Of a DNA stretch of 64,000 bases, positions 53,946 through 61,871 are shown in pieces (positions within the stretch are counted from its first letter, which is position 1; each line of letters starts with the position of its first letter). Source of the stretch: DASVUC01 sp036387255. GTDB lineage: Bacteria; Planctomycetota; Phycisphaerae; Tepidisphaerales; Tepidisphaeraceae. A program made the position numbers and the translations under genes. The notes under the pieces are model-generated. The model worked only from the letters and a program-made list of their open reading frames with translations. It did not search any database and was not told where the DNA came from. The DNA is taken from contig DASVUC010000311.1 in NCBI GenBank assembly GCA_036387255.1, positions 1 through 64,000 on the forward strand, read 5' to 3'.

Positions 53946-55211
53946 CTATCGCCGCCGCCTTCTGCTGGTCGTGCGCTTCGCTTCGCTCGTCGCGGCGTTC
54001 TTCTTCATCTCTGGCGTTTGCACGGGTTCGCCTTCACCCTTGATCAGCTCCGCGTCGGGCCACCAGAATTTCGCTACGCCCCAGTAGAGCTCTTCCTGCA
54101 CGTCGAGCGGTGAAAGCTTCTGGCCGAGGCGCGGCTTCTCCCCGTCGATGGCGACGCCGTTGATGGTCCAGCCGGTGTTGGTGTCGATGTCGATGAAGGT
54201 GGCTTTGCGCTTGGGGTCTTTGTTCATGGTGAACTGCGAGACGAGGTCAGGCTCGACGTGCCGGTCGTAGGCGCGGACGAAGCCGGAGGGGTCACGGAAC
54301 ACCAGGAGCGGCAGGTCCTGGACTCTCACATTAGAAGGCGTTGTGCTGATCTCTGCCGGGAGAATGGCGGCGGGGTTCCTGGCGGCGATCAGCACGACAG
54401 GCGTCTGGGGCTTCACGTCGCCGGTCTTCGCCAGCGGCTCGCGCGGGAGGATCGCGGCCGTCGGTCCCCCGATCTTTCCGACTCCCGCGTAGACCTTGGT
54501 CGCAGGGTGGGCGTCGCGCCACGCCTTCCAAGGCCCCTTCCAGACCGGCACGCGGTTCAGGAAATTCTGCGGCTTGGCGCCGCCCGGCATCCGCCCGGTG
54601 ACGCCGTTGATGAACTGCCCCACGCGCGAATTGTAGATGAGCAGCGCATTGGCCGGCTCACAGACCACATCCAACTCCCGCGCCCGCACATCGCGCGTCA
54701 CCATCGTCGCCAGGCATGCATTCGCGTACGCGTTCCACGCCAGCAGCACGCGCTGATCCCGATCCGTCTGCACGATCACCGGGGTCCAGTAAAGCTGCGC
54801 GTAGGGGTAGGCGTAGTAGTTGTCACCCAGCGTCAGCCCGACAACCAGATCATTCTCCCCCACGTTCCGCACATCCTCCACGGCCACGAGTTTCGGCTCA
54901 TCGACAACGGTAAAGCGGCCCACCTCATTGGAGGTGAATCGATGGCCGAACAGCGCCAGCACGGGCGCGAGCCCGATGAGCCACCACGCCCGCCGCCGGC
55001 CCGCGATGACCAGCGCGATCAGCGACACGCACGCAAGCAGCGACATCGCCACCATCCCCCACTGCATGCGGCGGGAGATCATGATGACCGTCAGCCCGTA
55101 AGGCTCGCGAATCCATCCCGGATGTGTTCCGTAAGCCATCACGGCGCCGAAGAAAACAGCCAGCGCAATCAGTCCCACCGGCCCCCAAATCGCCAGCCCA
55201 TCCTTGCGCAT
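53946..55211 (-). CDS. Membrane-anchored DUF3179-like protein
   Basis: The protein has 421 residues. Three membrane helices lie in the first 100 residues (GPVGLIALAVFFGAVMAYG, GMVAMSLLACVSLIALVIAG, AWWLIGLAPVLALFG). A DUF3179-like extracytoplasmic domain follows (GLTLGDNYYAYPYAQLYWTP ... LLIYNSRVGQFINGVTG ... NTGWTINGVAIDG ... YWGVAKFWWPDAEL). The cysteines usual in the DUF3179 YCPLC motif are replaced (AYANACLATM), so function may differ. The C-terminus is Lys/Arg-rich. Confidence 0.65.
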   Translation of the reverse strand: MRKDGLAIWGPVGLIALAVFFGAVMAYGTHPGWIREPYGLTVIMISRRMQWGMVAMSLLACVSLIALVIAGRRRAWWLIGLAPVLALFGHRFTSNEVGRFTVVDEPKLVAVEDVRNVGENDLVVGLTLGDNYYAYPYAQLYWTPVIVQTDRDQRVLLAWNAYANACLATMVTRDVRARELDVVCEPANALLIYNSRVGQFINGVTGRMPGGAKPQNFLNRVPVWKGPWKAWRDAHPATKVYAGVGKIGGPTAAILPREPLAKTGDVKPQTPVVLIAARNPAAILPAEISTTPSNVRVQDLPLLVFRDPSGFVRAYDRHVEPDLVSQFTMNKDPKRKATFIDIDTNTGWTINGVAIDGEKPRLGQKLSPLDVQEELYWGVAKFWWPDAELIKGEGEPVQTPEMKKNAATSEAKRTTSRRRRR

Positions 55212-55392
55212 GGTTCAAATATCGGGTAAGCAGCAACAACTATCAACAAAGCGCCGATGGCCTCATCGGATTCTGTGGCTTGTGGTGATCACGCCAGCGC
55301 CCCGCAGCGGGGCCGCTCAACATGGCCTGTGGGAAGCGAAGAGCAGATGACGGCAAACCAACACGTCAAGGTTCGCATAGTATGATGTACCG

Positions 55393-56136
55393 ATGTCCCT
55401 CGTCGCGTCTGTCCGAGACCTCTACAAGATCTACCGAAAGCTGGGCACCAACGTCGAGGTGCGCGCGCTCAACAACATCAACCTTGACTTCGTCGAAGGC
55501 GAATACACCGCCATCATGGGCGCCTCCGGTTCCGGCAAGTCGACGCTGATGAACATCCTGGGCTGCCTCGATCAGCCGACCAGCGGGCAGTACATCCTCG
55601 GCGACCGCGACGTGTCGCAGCTTCCCGACGATGAGCTGTCGCAAATCCGCTCGCAGCGCATCGGGTTCATCTTCCAGAACTTCAACCTGATCCAGCAGCT
55701 CACGGTGCTGGAAAACCTCGAAGTCCCCATGTTCTACATGGGCATTTCACCCGTCGAACGCCGCCGCCGCGCCACGGAACTCGCGGAGCGTGTGGGCCTT
55801 TCGGAGCGGCTCGATCATCGCCCGATGCAGCTTTCGGGCGGCCAGCAGCAGCGTGTCTGCATCGCCCGCGCGATGGTGAACGAGCCGCTGATTCTGCTCG
55901 CCGACGAACCGACCGGGGCGCTGGACAGCAAGACAGGGCAGGCGATCCTGGAGCTGTTCGACAACCTCGTCGCAGCGGGGCGGACGATCATGCTCGTCAC
56001 CCACGATCCCTCAGTGGGTCATCGCTGCCAGCGCGTGATCCACCTGCACGACGGCCAAGTGAGCAAGGACGAGCGCAACGCCAGGCGAAGTGTGGATGCC
56101 GAAGCGGGCCAACTTTCCGATCACGTCACGATGTGA
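55393..56136 (+). CDS. ABC transporter ATP-binding protein (MacB/LolD type)
   Basis: The protein has 247 residues. Walker A GASGSGKST, Q-loop IFQNFNLIQQLT, signature LSGGQQQRVCIARA, Walker B LILLADEPTGALD and the H-loop LVTHDPSVG are all intact. The sequence is closest to the MacB/LolD group that drives mechano-transmission exporters and lipoprotein release. No permease gene adjoins it, so its partner is elsewhere. A TAGTAT box at 55378-55383 lies 9 nt upstream of the ATG. A lipoprotein gene follows at 56222. Confidence 0.93.
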   Translation: MSLVASVRDLYKIYRKLGTNVEVRALNNINLDFVEGEYTAIMGASGSGKSTLMNILGCLDQPTSGQYILGDRDVSQLPDDELSQIRSQRIGFIFQNFNLIQQLTVLENLEVPMFYMGISPVERRRRATELAERVGLSERLDHRPMQLSGGQQQRVCIARAMVNEPLILLADEPTGALDSKTGQAILELFDNLVAAGRTIMLVTHDPSVGHRCQRVIHLHDGQVSKDERNARRSVDAEAGQLSDHVTM

Positions 56137-56148
56137 TGACTCGCTGCA

Positions 56149-56170
56149 TGGCATGGGCGTCTGACCATCT
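56149..56170. repeat. Degenerate half-site of family A palindrome
   Basis: TGGCATGGGCGTCTGACCATC keeps the left arm of family A, but the right arm has decayed. Confidence 0.5.
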
Positions 56171-56221
56171 ATCTTCTGGGGCGCCGATGAAACCTCACGG
56201 CACCCCGCGCTTCCAACCAGC

Positions 56222-56578
56222 ATGCGCCCTCTCATTCTTATGTCGCTCGCCCTTCTCATCGGCTGCTCCCACCCCTCCCCGCCGGCTACGCAATACATCA
56301 CCGATCTGCACGCCCGGCTGATCGCACGCGCCCGCGAAATCGGGCGCGAGCAAGGGTATCCCCTTGAGGACGCCGTCTACCAGGTCCGCCGTGACAACGG
56401 GGGCTTCATCGTGCAAGTCGACCGCGCTCCCAACTACACCGGCTCCGGCGAGCCGGAGGTCGTCGTCGACGGCACCTTCTTCGTTCAGTTTGACCAGGAG
56501 GAGAAACCCAGCACGTTCATGGCGTTTGCGAAGAAGATTGATCTCAGCACGAGGCCCGCCGCCTCGCACAGTCGTTGA
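56222..56578 (+). CDS. Small lipoprotein of unknown function
   Basis: The protein has 118 residues. The signal peptide ends in a lipobox (MRPLILMSLALLIGCSHPS, Cys at 15), so it should be lipidated and membrane-attached. The mature part is alpha plus beta (HARLIARAREIGREQGYPLE; VYQVRRDNGGFIVQVDRAP; EVVVDGTFFVQFDQEE). I do not recognise the family. It lies 85 bp downstream of the ABC ATPase on the same strand and could be co-transcribed. Confidence 0.68.
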   Translation: MRPLILMSLALLIGCSHPSPPATQYITDLHARLIARAREIGREQGYPLEDAVYQVRRDNGGFIVQVDRAPNYTGSGEPEVVVDGTFFVQFDQEEKPSTFMAFAKKIDLSTRPAASHSR

Positions 56579-56649
56579 ACCCCGCACGTCCGGGCACCTT
56601 CGCGCGACGGAGCCGCTGGGCTCCCGCACTGTGTCATGAGATCCGTTGC

Positions 56650-58077
56650 TTACGCGGCGCGCTTGCGCCTATTGACCAATCCGCAGACTCCGCACGCGCC
56701 CGCCAGCGCGAGCGTGGTGGGTTCGGGGATGGTGATCGCGTCTCCGATGCCGATTCCGTTGCGATTGTCGTCGGTGAACACCTTCTTATTCGTCGCCAGC
56801 TTCCAAACCTGCGTGCCGTTCTGCGGCACCAGATTAAATTGCAGCAGCCGGTGCGTGCCCGGTTCGATGTTGAAGTCGTTGATGCCGTCCGACTGCCCCG
56901 GATCGTTCAGCACGAGGTGGCCGTTGACCATCGGCATGTCGACTTCGTGCAGCGAGTAATCAAGGTTGCTGATGAGCAGATCCAGTTCGGTGTCATTCGC
57001 GACGGCGGACCAGACGACGCCTTTGGACGTGATGTCGAGGTTCTGATCGTCCACCGTCTGCACGATGGCCTTGGTGACCGGGATGCCGTTCTTCAGCGTC
57101 AAGAGCGCATCGACCGGCAGCAGGTTCCAGCCCGCGTCGGCATCCTGCTGCATTTCCTGCTTGGTGTAACCGACGACGCCGGGCGCGAAGAGGATCGCGC
57201 TCTTGCTTCCGCGCATGCGATAGTGGGCCATCAGCGCGGAGAAATCGCCGCGGGAAAGCAGCGTGCCGTCCTTGGGAACCGATGCGCTCGAGACGTACTC
57301 ATAATTCGAGTACGTGCCCTTGTTCGGATCGTGATCCGTGTCCAGCGCATCATTGCCCTGCGCGTAGAAACGCGAAACGTACGGCGCCACTTTGCGGTTG
57401 CCGACCATCACCGGCACCGTGTAGCTCAGCCGCTTGATTGGCATGGTGAACAGGTTCGTGCGGATCTGCGCGGGTGTGGTCCCAGTGACAAAATCCGGCG
57501 CGCCCGGCAGCAGGCTCGGAACCGCGAGCGACGCCGAGGCGCTGACATAGAAGTCGTTCCAGGAATAGACATTCTGAAACCTGGCGGCCGTCGCGGGCGG
57601 TTTGGCCGCGGGGCGCGTGGAATCGTTCTGCACCGCGTAAAGGTTGAAGGTGCCTACGAGTGCCGCGGCGCTCTTGGCGGAATTTTTCACCAGATCGGTC
57701 AGCGCCTTGGTTCGTGACACCGCATCCGGTGAGACGTAATCGGCGATGACGTAGTTGATCTGCCACTTATCGAACAGGCTCCTGGCGGCCGGTGTGGTCA
57801 GGTTGCTCGTGACCTTCACCGCCAGCGGGTTGCTGGCGTTTTGCGCGATGCGGTTGCCGAAGAGCGCATCGATGATCGACGCATTGGAATCGTTCAATTC
57901 CGGCAGCGGGAACAAGCCTAGATCGCTGCGGCCCGCCGGGGCATCCAGCACCGGCAGAATGGTCTGCGGGGGCACTTCGGAATCCATAAACGGCGCCGCG
58001 CCAAGCGTCATCGTCGTCATGCCCAGCCCCAAAGCCGCGGCCGAAATAAACTGAATTTGACCGCGCCTTGCACCCAT
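56650..58077 (-). CDS. PEP-CTERM sorting-domain protein, unknown function
   Basis: The protein has 475 residues. A signal peptide (MGARRGQIQFISAAALGLGM) is followed by a large Asn/Asp-rich exported region and a PEP-CTERM tail: IPEPTTLALAGACGVCGLVN followed by RRKR. Such tails direct exosortase-dependent processing at the membrane. The exosortase is not in this window. An AGGGAG site lies 7 nt before the ATG. The central region (YAQGNDALDTDHDPNKGTYS) has calcium-site-like Asp runs. No enzyme motif was recognised. Confidence 0.85.
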   Translation of the reverse strand: MGARRGQIQFISAAALGLGMTTMTLGAAPFMDSEVPPQTILPVLDAPAGRSDLGLFPLPELNDSNASIIDALFGNRIAQNASNPLAVKVTSNLTTPAARSLFDKWQINYVIADYVSPDAVSRTKALTDLVKNSAKSAAALVGTFNLYAVQNDSTRPAAKPPATAARFQNVYSWNDFYVSASASLAVPSLLPGAPDFVTGTTPAQIRTNLFTMPIKRLSYTVPVMVGNRKVAPYVSRFYAQGNDALDTDHDPNKGTYSNYEYVSSASVPKDGTLLSRGDFSALMAHYRMRGSKSAILFAPGVVGYTKQEMQQDADAGWNLLPVDALLTLKNGIPVTKAIVQTVDDQNLDITSKGVVWSAVANDTELDLLISNLDYSLHEVDMPMVNGHLVLNDPGQSDGINDFNIEPGTHRLLQFNLVPQNGTQVWKLATNKKVFTDDNRNGIGIGDAITIPEPTTLALAGACGVCGLVNRRKRAA

Positions 58078-58324
58078 GGACAGACTCCCTTCGTCCCCAA
58101 GCGGCTGAGACCGCTCGGTTTACGTCGAACCTCGACGCCTTTTGGCTTCGTAGTGCTTTCAAGCGGACGCGCGCACTTTGACGCACAAAGTCCGCCCTCG
58201 CTGCTCGCATCCCTTTGCATACAGCGAACTAAGCTTTATTTTCGGCTAGCAAGGCCCCCGCGACTTCACCAATTCGCCGGTACTATCGGCCGCGCACACA
58301 GGTCATTTGATCGCGAAGTCTTCT

Positions 58325-60172
58325 ATGGAAACGCTCACCGCTCCCCCGCCCGCACAAGCCGCCGAGCCGCGGCGATTCTTCGCCGAGCCCACCCTCCTCC
58401 GCACCGGCGCGATGATGCTCGTCATTGTCCTCTTCACCGGCGCGGCGTTCTGGCGCGTGTGGCTCGGATCGCTCGGCGAGAAACGCTTTGATTTCGTCGA
58501 CTGGGACGACCCCAAGACCATCGCGGCGAATCCCGACTTCAATCCGCCTTCGGTCGGCAGCTTGCTGAAGTACTGGAAAGAGCCTTACCTCGACTTGTAC
58601 ATCCCGGTGACGTACACGGTGTGGACCGGCGTGGCTGCGATTGCGAAGCTGCCGGTGGCGGATGAGCGGGGAATCGCCGTTGATCCTTATCCGTTCCACG
58701 CGGCGAATATCCTGTCGCACATCCTGAGCGCGCTCCTGGTCTTCGCAATCCTGCGCCTGCTGGTAGCGGAGGAATGGGCTGCGCTCTTGGGCGCACTCTT
58801 CTTCGCGCTGCACCCGGTGCAAGTGGAGCCGATCGCGTGGGTATCGGGATTCAAAGACGCCCTCAGCGGATTGTTCACCCTGGCGGCGATCTGGCAGTAC
58901 CTGCTCTACGCAACCCGCCGCGAAGCGGGCGAAGAAGGCGCCGCCTGGCAGGTTCCGTATCTGCTGGCGACGATCTTTTTCCTCCTCGCGATGCTGGCCA
59001 AGCCTTCCGCGCTGACGGTGCCGATTATCGTGGGGATCATCGATCTGTTCCTCCTGCGGCGCAAGTGGGAAGACGTCAGCGGACCGCTTTGGATTTGGCT
59101 GCTGATGTCGTTGGCGTTCCTCCAGGTTGGTCGTATGGCTCAGCGGGCGACGCCGCTGGATTACATCCCGCCGCTGTTCGCCCGGCCGATGCTCGCGCTG
59201 GTGGCGCTGGCGTTCCACCTGTATCACCTGGTCTTCCCGGTGGGGCTGGCGGCGGATTACAGTTTGTCTCCTGAGCGTCTGCTGAAGATGCCGCTGACTT
59301 ACGTGGTGTGGATCATTCCGGCCGCGATCATTGCGCTTTGCTACTACTACCGAAACCGCGCCGGTTGGGCGGTGGTGGCGGCGGGTGTCTTCGGGGCGGC
59401 GGTGCTGCCGGTGCTGGGGCTGCTGCCGTTCGACTTTCAGTATTACTCATCTGTTGCGGATCGATACCTTTACGTCGCGATGCTGGGGCCTTCGCTGTTG
59501 ATCGCATATCTGCTTTCGCGCTACCCCAAGGTGCCCCTGGCGGCTGCGGGCATAACGCTCGTGCTGGTGCTGGGCGTGCTGACGTATCGCCAAACGGAAC
59601 ACTGGCGCGACAACGAAAGACTCTTCGGTCACACGCTCTCGGTGAACCCGCGCAGCCTGGTCGCACACCAGATGCTGGGCAACGCCGCCGCCCGCGACAA
59701 CAACACCGACAGCGCCATCTACCACTACAAAGAAGCGCTGATCACCAAGCCCAATGACCCGGAAACGGAATACAACCTGGCAAACATGCTCGTGAAGCGC
59801 GAGAGCGTGGCGGAATCTCTGCCGCACTTTGAGAACGCGGTGAAGAACCGAACGACGGATCCACGCTTCCATCACAACTACGGCGACGCCCTGCGGCGAC
59901 TGAACCGATTGGACGAGGCGTGCGAGAAGTACTCCACCGCCGCCGCGGTTGCGCAGCCGGGCGATCCGATGCTGGAACTGTCCAAGACCCACCTGGCGCA
60001 GGTGCAGCTCGAGATCGCGCAGCGCTACGCCACCGAGCAAAACTGGGCTAGCGCCATTCCGCACTATGAGGCGGCGCTCAAGGCGGACCCGAGCAACCCG
60101 GAGATGATCGCCGCCCAGACCGGTTTGGCTGAAGCCCGCCGCCGCATGGGCTCCCGCACAGCTCGTCCGTGA
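58325..60172 (+). CDS. TMTC-like polytopic membrane protein with C-terminal TPR array
   Basis: From ATG 58325 the protein has 615 residues (TTG 58307 adds six). About ten membrane helices follow an acidic first loop (FDFVDWDDPKTIAANPDF), LYIPVTYTVWTGVAAI, and LFFALHPVQVEPIAWVSGFK; the HPVxVE block is the TMTC hallmark. The last 200 residues contain three or more TPR units (VAHQMLGNAAARDNNTDSAI, PHFENAVKNRTTDPRFHHNY). The likely role is O-mannosylation-type glycan transfer, with TPRs binding the acceptor. It is a paralogue of the gene at 18665. A TACTAT box lies at 58281-58286. Confidence 0.75.
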   Translation: METLTAPPPAQAAEPRRFFAEPTLLRTGAMMLVIVLFTGAAFWRVWLGSLGEKRFDFVDWDDPKTIAANPDFNPPSVGSLLKYWKEPYLDLYIPVTYTVWTGVAAIAKLPVADERGIAVDPYPFHAANILSHILSALLVFAILRLLVAEEWAALLGALFFALHPVQVEPIAWVSGFKDALSGLFTLAAIWQYLLYATRREAGEEGAAWQVPYLLATIFFLLAMLAKPSALTVPIIVGIIDLFLLRRKWEDVSGPLWIWLLMSLAFLQVGRMAQRATPLDYIPPLFARPMLALVALAFHLYHLVFPVGLAADYSLSPERLLKMPLTYVVWIIPAAIIALCYYYRNRAGWAVVAAGVFGAAVLPVLGLLPFDFQYYSSVADRYLYVAMLGPSLLIAYLLSRYPKVPLAAAGITLVLVLGVLTYRQTEHWRDNERLFGHTLSVNPRSLVAHQMLGNAAARDNNTDSAIYHYKEALITKPNDPETEYNLANMLVKRESVAESLPHFENAVKNRTTDPRFHHNYGDALRRLNRLDEACEKYSTAAAVAQPGDPMLELSKTHLAQVQLEIAQRYATEQNWASAIPHYEAALKADPSNPEMIAAQTGLAEARRRMGSRTARP

Positions 60173-60324
60173 TCCCCTGCTGCGATAGCCTGCGATCAAC
60201 GACCGCGCGGAACCTGACCCACCAGCACGTGGGGTCTTTCAACGCTCCGCCTGCGCGTTTCGGGCGGCGATATCCGGAACTTTGTCCGCTCCGCCGCGTC
60301 GCAGACATGCTGTAGGGAGTCATA

Positions 60325-61044
60325 ATGCCACGTCGCCGCGGCTTTTCTCTGGTCGAGCTCCTGGTCGTGATCGGCATGATCGCGATCTTGATCGGCCTCC
60401 TCCTCCCCGCCCTCATCCGCGCCCGGGAAAGCGCCAAATCCATCAAGTGCGCGGCGCAGCTCAGCGAGATCGGCAAAGCGATCTTCGCCTACGCGACCTG
60501 GAACAAGGGCAAGACCCCGTGCTGGTCGTGGCGTCACGAGTGGCCCAACGATCCCAATCCGCCCGTCGCCGAAGATCCAAACTGGTCCGGCCCGGGGTGG
60601 CCGGTGCTGCTCATCCCCTACCTGGGCCACAAGCCGGACGGCGCCGTTTGGAACTGCCCCGGCTTCCCGCAGGACAAGCGCGTGAACTACTTCATCGGAG
60701 CGCGGTGGATGCACGAGCAGGTTCCGCTGATCCGGTCGATGCCGCTGAGCCGCATCAAGACCGCCAGCACCTACCTTCTTGCCGCCGAGTGTACGGCTCA
60801 GAATTATTATCCCCCCGCCTACGGCGAAGACCTCACCAGCGAGTTCGAAGACATCGACAAAGATGACGGCGCCACCAATTGCCTCGTCTTCTCCGGCGAG
60901 TCCGGCGGCTTCAACATGCACCGCAGCGGCAACAACATCCTCTTCGGCGACGGCCACGTCGCATTCTTCAAAAAGTACGATCCCACCGCGATCACCTCCA
61001 GCCCCTTTACGATGAAGACCTGGGAGCAGGCGGGGCCGGAGTGA
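60325..61044 (+). CDS. Prepilin-type protein with H-X9-DG domain
   Basis: The protein has 239 residues. The leader PRRRG is followed by FSLVELLVVIGMIAILIGLL. The C-terminal signature MHRSGNNILFGDGHVAF is exactly the H-X9-DG motif of the planctomycete DUF1559/prepilin-like group. A GGGAG site precedes the ATG. It is not part of the secretion operon. Members are numerous in Planctomycetota and likely assemble via the same pseudopilus machinery, or use only its membrane-insertion and processing steps; which is not known. Confidence 0.9.
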   Translation: MPRRRGFSLVELLVVIGMIAILIGLLLPALIRARESAKSIKCAAQLSEIGKAIFAYATWNKGKTPCWSWRHEWPNDPNPPVAEDPNWSGPGWPVLLIPYLGHKPDGAVWNCPGFPQDKRVNYFIGARWMHEQVPLIRSMPLSRIKTASTYLLAAECTAQNYYPPAYGEDLTSEFEDIDKDDGATNCLVFSGESGGFNMHRSGNNILFGDGHVAFFKKYDPTAITSSPFTMKTWEQAGPE

Positions 61045-61180
61045 AGGGGCGGAGCGGGCAGGAACGGGGGGCGAATCTGCCTGTCGACAACTCAGCGGTC
61101 TGTGGGATGCTCTTTTTGTATGCACCGAAAAAAACTTTTCCCCGGTGCTGGCGCATGAGGCGGGATTGTTGTCGATTGCA

Positions 61181-61201
61181 CAGCAATTTGCTGCTTTTTT
61201 A
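61181..61201 (+). terminator. Short rho-independent terminator
   Basis: CAGCA-ATT-TGCTG followed by CTTTTTT, about 140 bp after the prepilin-like gene. Confidence 0.45.
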
Positions 61202-61224
61202 GGTGAAGCGTCCGATATTTAGGG

Positions 61225-61252
61225 TTGACGCCTTGGGGGATGGTTCTAGAAT
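61225..61252 (+). promoter_or_regulatory. Sigma-70-like promoter of the riboswitch unit
   Basis: TTGACG (61225-61230), 16-nt spacer, TAGAAT (61247-61252). The transcript would start near 61260, just before the aptamer. Confidence 0.7.
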
Positions 61253-61265
61253 CGCCCTTGCTTTG

Positions 61266-61436
61266 ACCGCCTAAGCCTCTGAGCGTCTCAGGGGCACGGA
61301 GAACCCAACGCGGACTTTTGGTGTGTGCCGCGTCGTCGATCTGCTTGCAAAACAAGCACCTCGGCATGGGCTAATTGGTCCTCTATGACCAAGGGAGACT
61401 TTCAACTCCCAGCCCGTCAGCTAACTCCGTCGGCCT
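61266..61436 (+). ncRNA. Cyclic-di-AMP riboswitch aptamer (ydaO/yuaA type)
   Basis: The 3' part contains GTCAGCTAACTCCGTCGGC (61416-61434), which matches the hallmark GUCAGCUAACC-CGU-GGC strand of ydaO/yuaA aptamers. Upstream lie a CGCCTAAG start, an 8-bp hairpin CCTCTGAG/CTCAGGGG, and then GGAGAACCCAA, comparable to the conserved GGGGAACCCA element. A CGCGG/CCGCG helix, a CTTG/CAAG hairpin, TTGGTC/GACCAA, and a GGGAG/CTCCC hairpin follow before the final strand. The order of elements and about 170-nt size fit the class. Recognition is by eye; no covariance model was run. An intrinsic terminator follows directly, as expected for an off-switch. Confidence 0.8.
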
Positions 61437-61438
61437 GT

Positions 61439-61484
61439 GAAAGGGCTCAACGCGTCCGTCCGCGTTCCGACCCTTCAAGTTTTT
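61439..61484 (+). terminator. Riboswitch expression platform: intrinsic terminator
   Basis: AAGGG/CCCTT and AACGCG/CGCGTT form a two-part stem with a small internal loop and a 6-nt apical loop, followed by TTTTT (61480-61484). Flanking GTGAAA/TTTTCAC could extend it. Confidence 0.75.
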
Positions 61485-61589
61485 CACCCTGGTTGCTTTT
61501 TCGTACCCCGGTCGCGCTGTCGTTTGCGCCGGAGCGGAAAAGTGCATCAACAGCGCCCAAGTGCTATGGGGCGCAAAGGAGAGGTCGCG

Positions 61590-61799
61590 ATGTCTCAATA
61601 TGCTGAACACCTGCGCAAGGCGATCGAGAATTTGATCGACGCCAAGCTGAATGACGCCCTTCGCCCCGGCGGGATCGACCGCCTGCGGGCGCACCGCGTC
61701 ACGGGTGTGGCCTCGATCGACATTCGCAATGCCGAGCGCCGTCTGGATGACGCCTTGGCGAACCTGCCGGTGGACGATCACGTCCTGGCAGATGCCTAG
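61590..61799 (+). CDS. 69-residue protein of unknown function under riboswitch control
   Basis: A strong ribosome-binding site (AAAGGAGAGG) lies 5 nt before ATG 61590. The product starts MSQYAEHLRKAIENLIDAKL and ends VDDHVLADA. It is short, charged and probably helical, with no signal peptide or membrane segment. It stands alone between the riboswitch terminator and its own terminator. I do not recognise the family. A GCGCCC/GGGCGC hairpin (about 61553-61574) ends just before the ribosome-binding site and may tune initiation. Confidence 0.8.
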   Translation: MSQYAEHLRKAIENLIDAKLNDALRPGGIDRLRAHRVTGVASIDIRNAERRLDDALANLPVDDHVLADA

Positions 61800-61819
61800 T
61801 CTCGTTTTGTCCTAGCAAG

Positions 61820-61853
61820 AAAGCCGCCAGGATTGCTTCCGGGCGGCTTTTTT
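61820..61853 (+). terminator. Rho-independent terminator of the 69-residue gene
   Basis: AAAGCCGCC pairs with GGCGGCTTT, followed by TTT. Confidence 0.85.
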
Positions 61854-61871
61854 CATGCGCGGGGTCTTCAT

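Noticed and set aside
61391..61410. tRNA-Glu-like anticodon hairpin (GGGAG-ACTTTCAA-CTCCC)
   Set aside because: The loop has eight bases and no T-arm or acceptor stem fits; it is better explained as a helix of the c-di-AMP aptamer.
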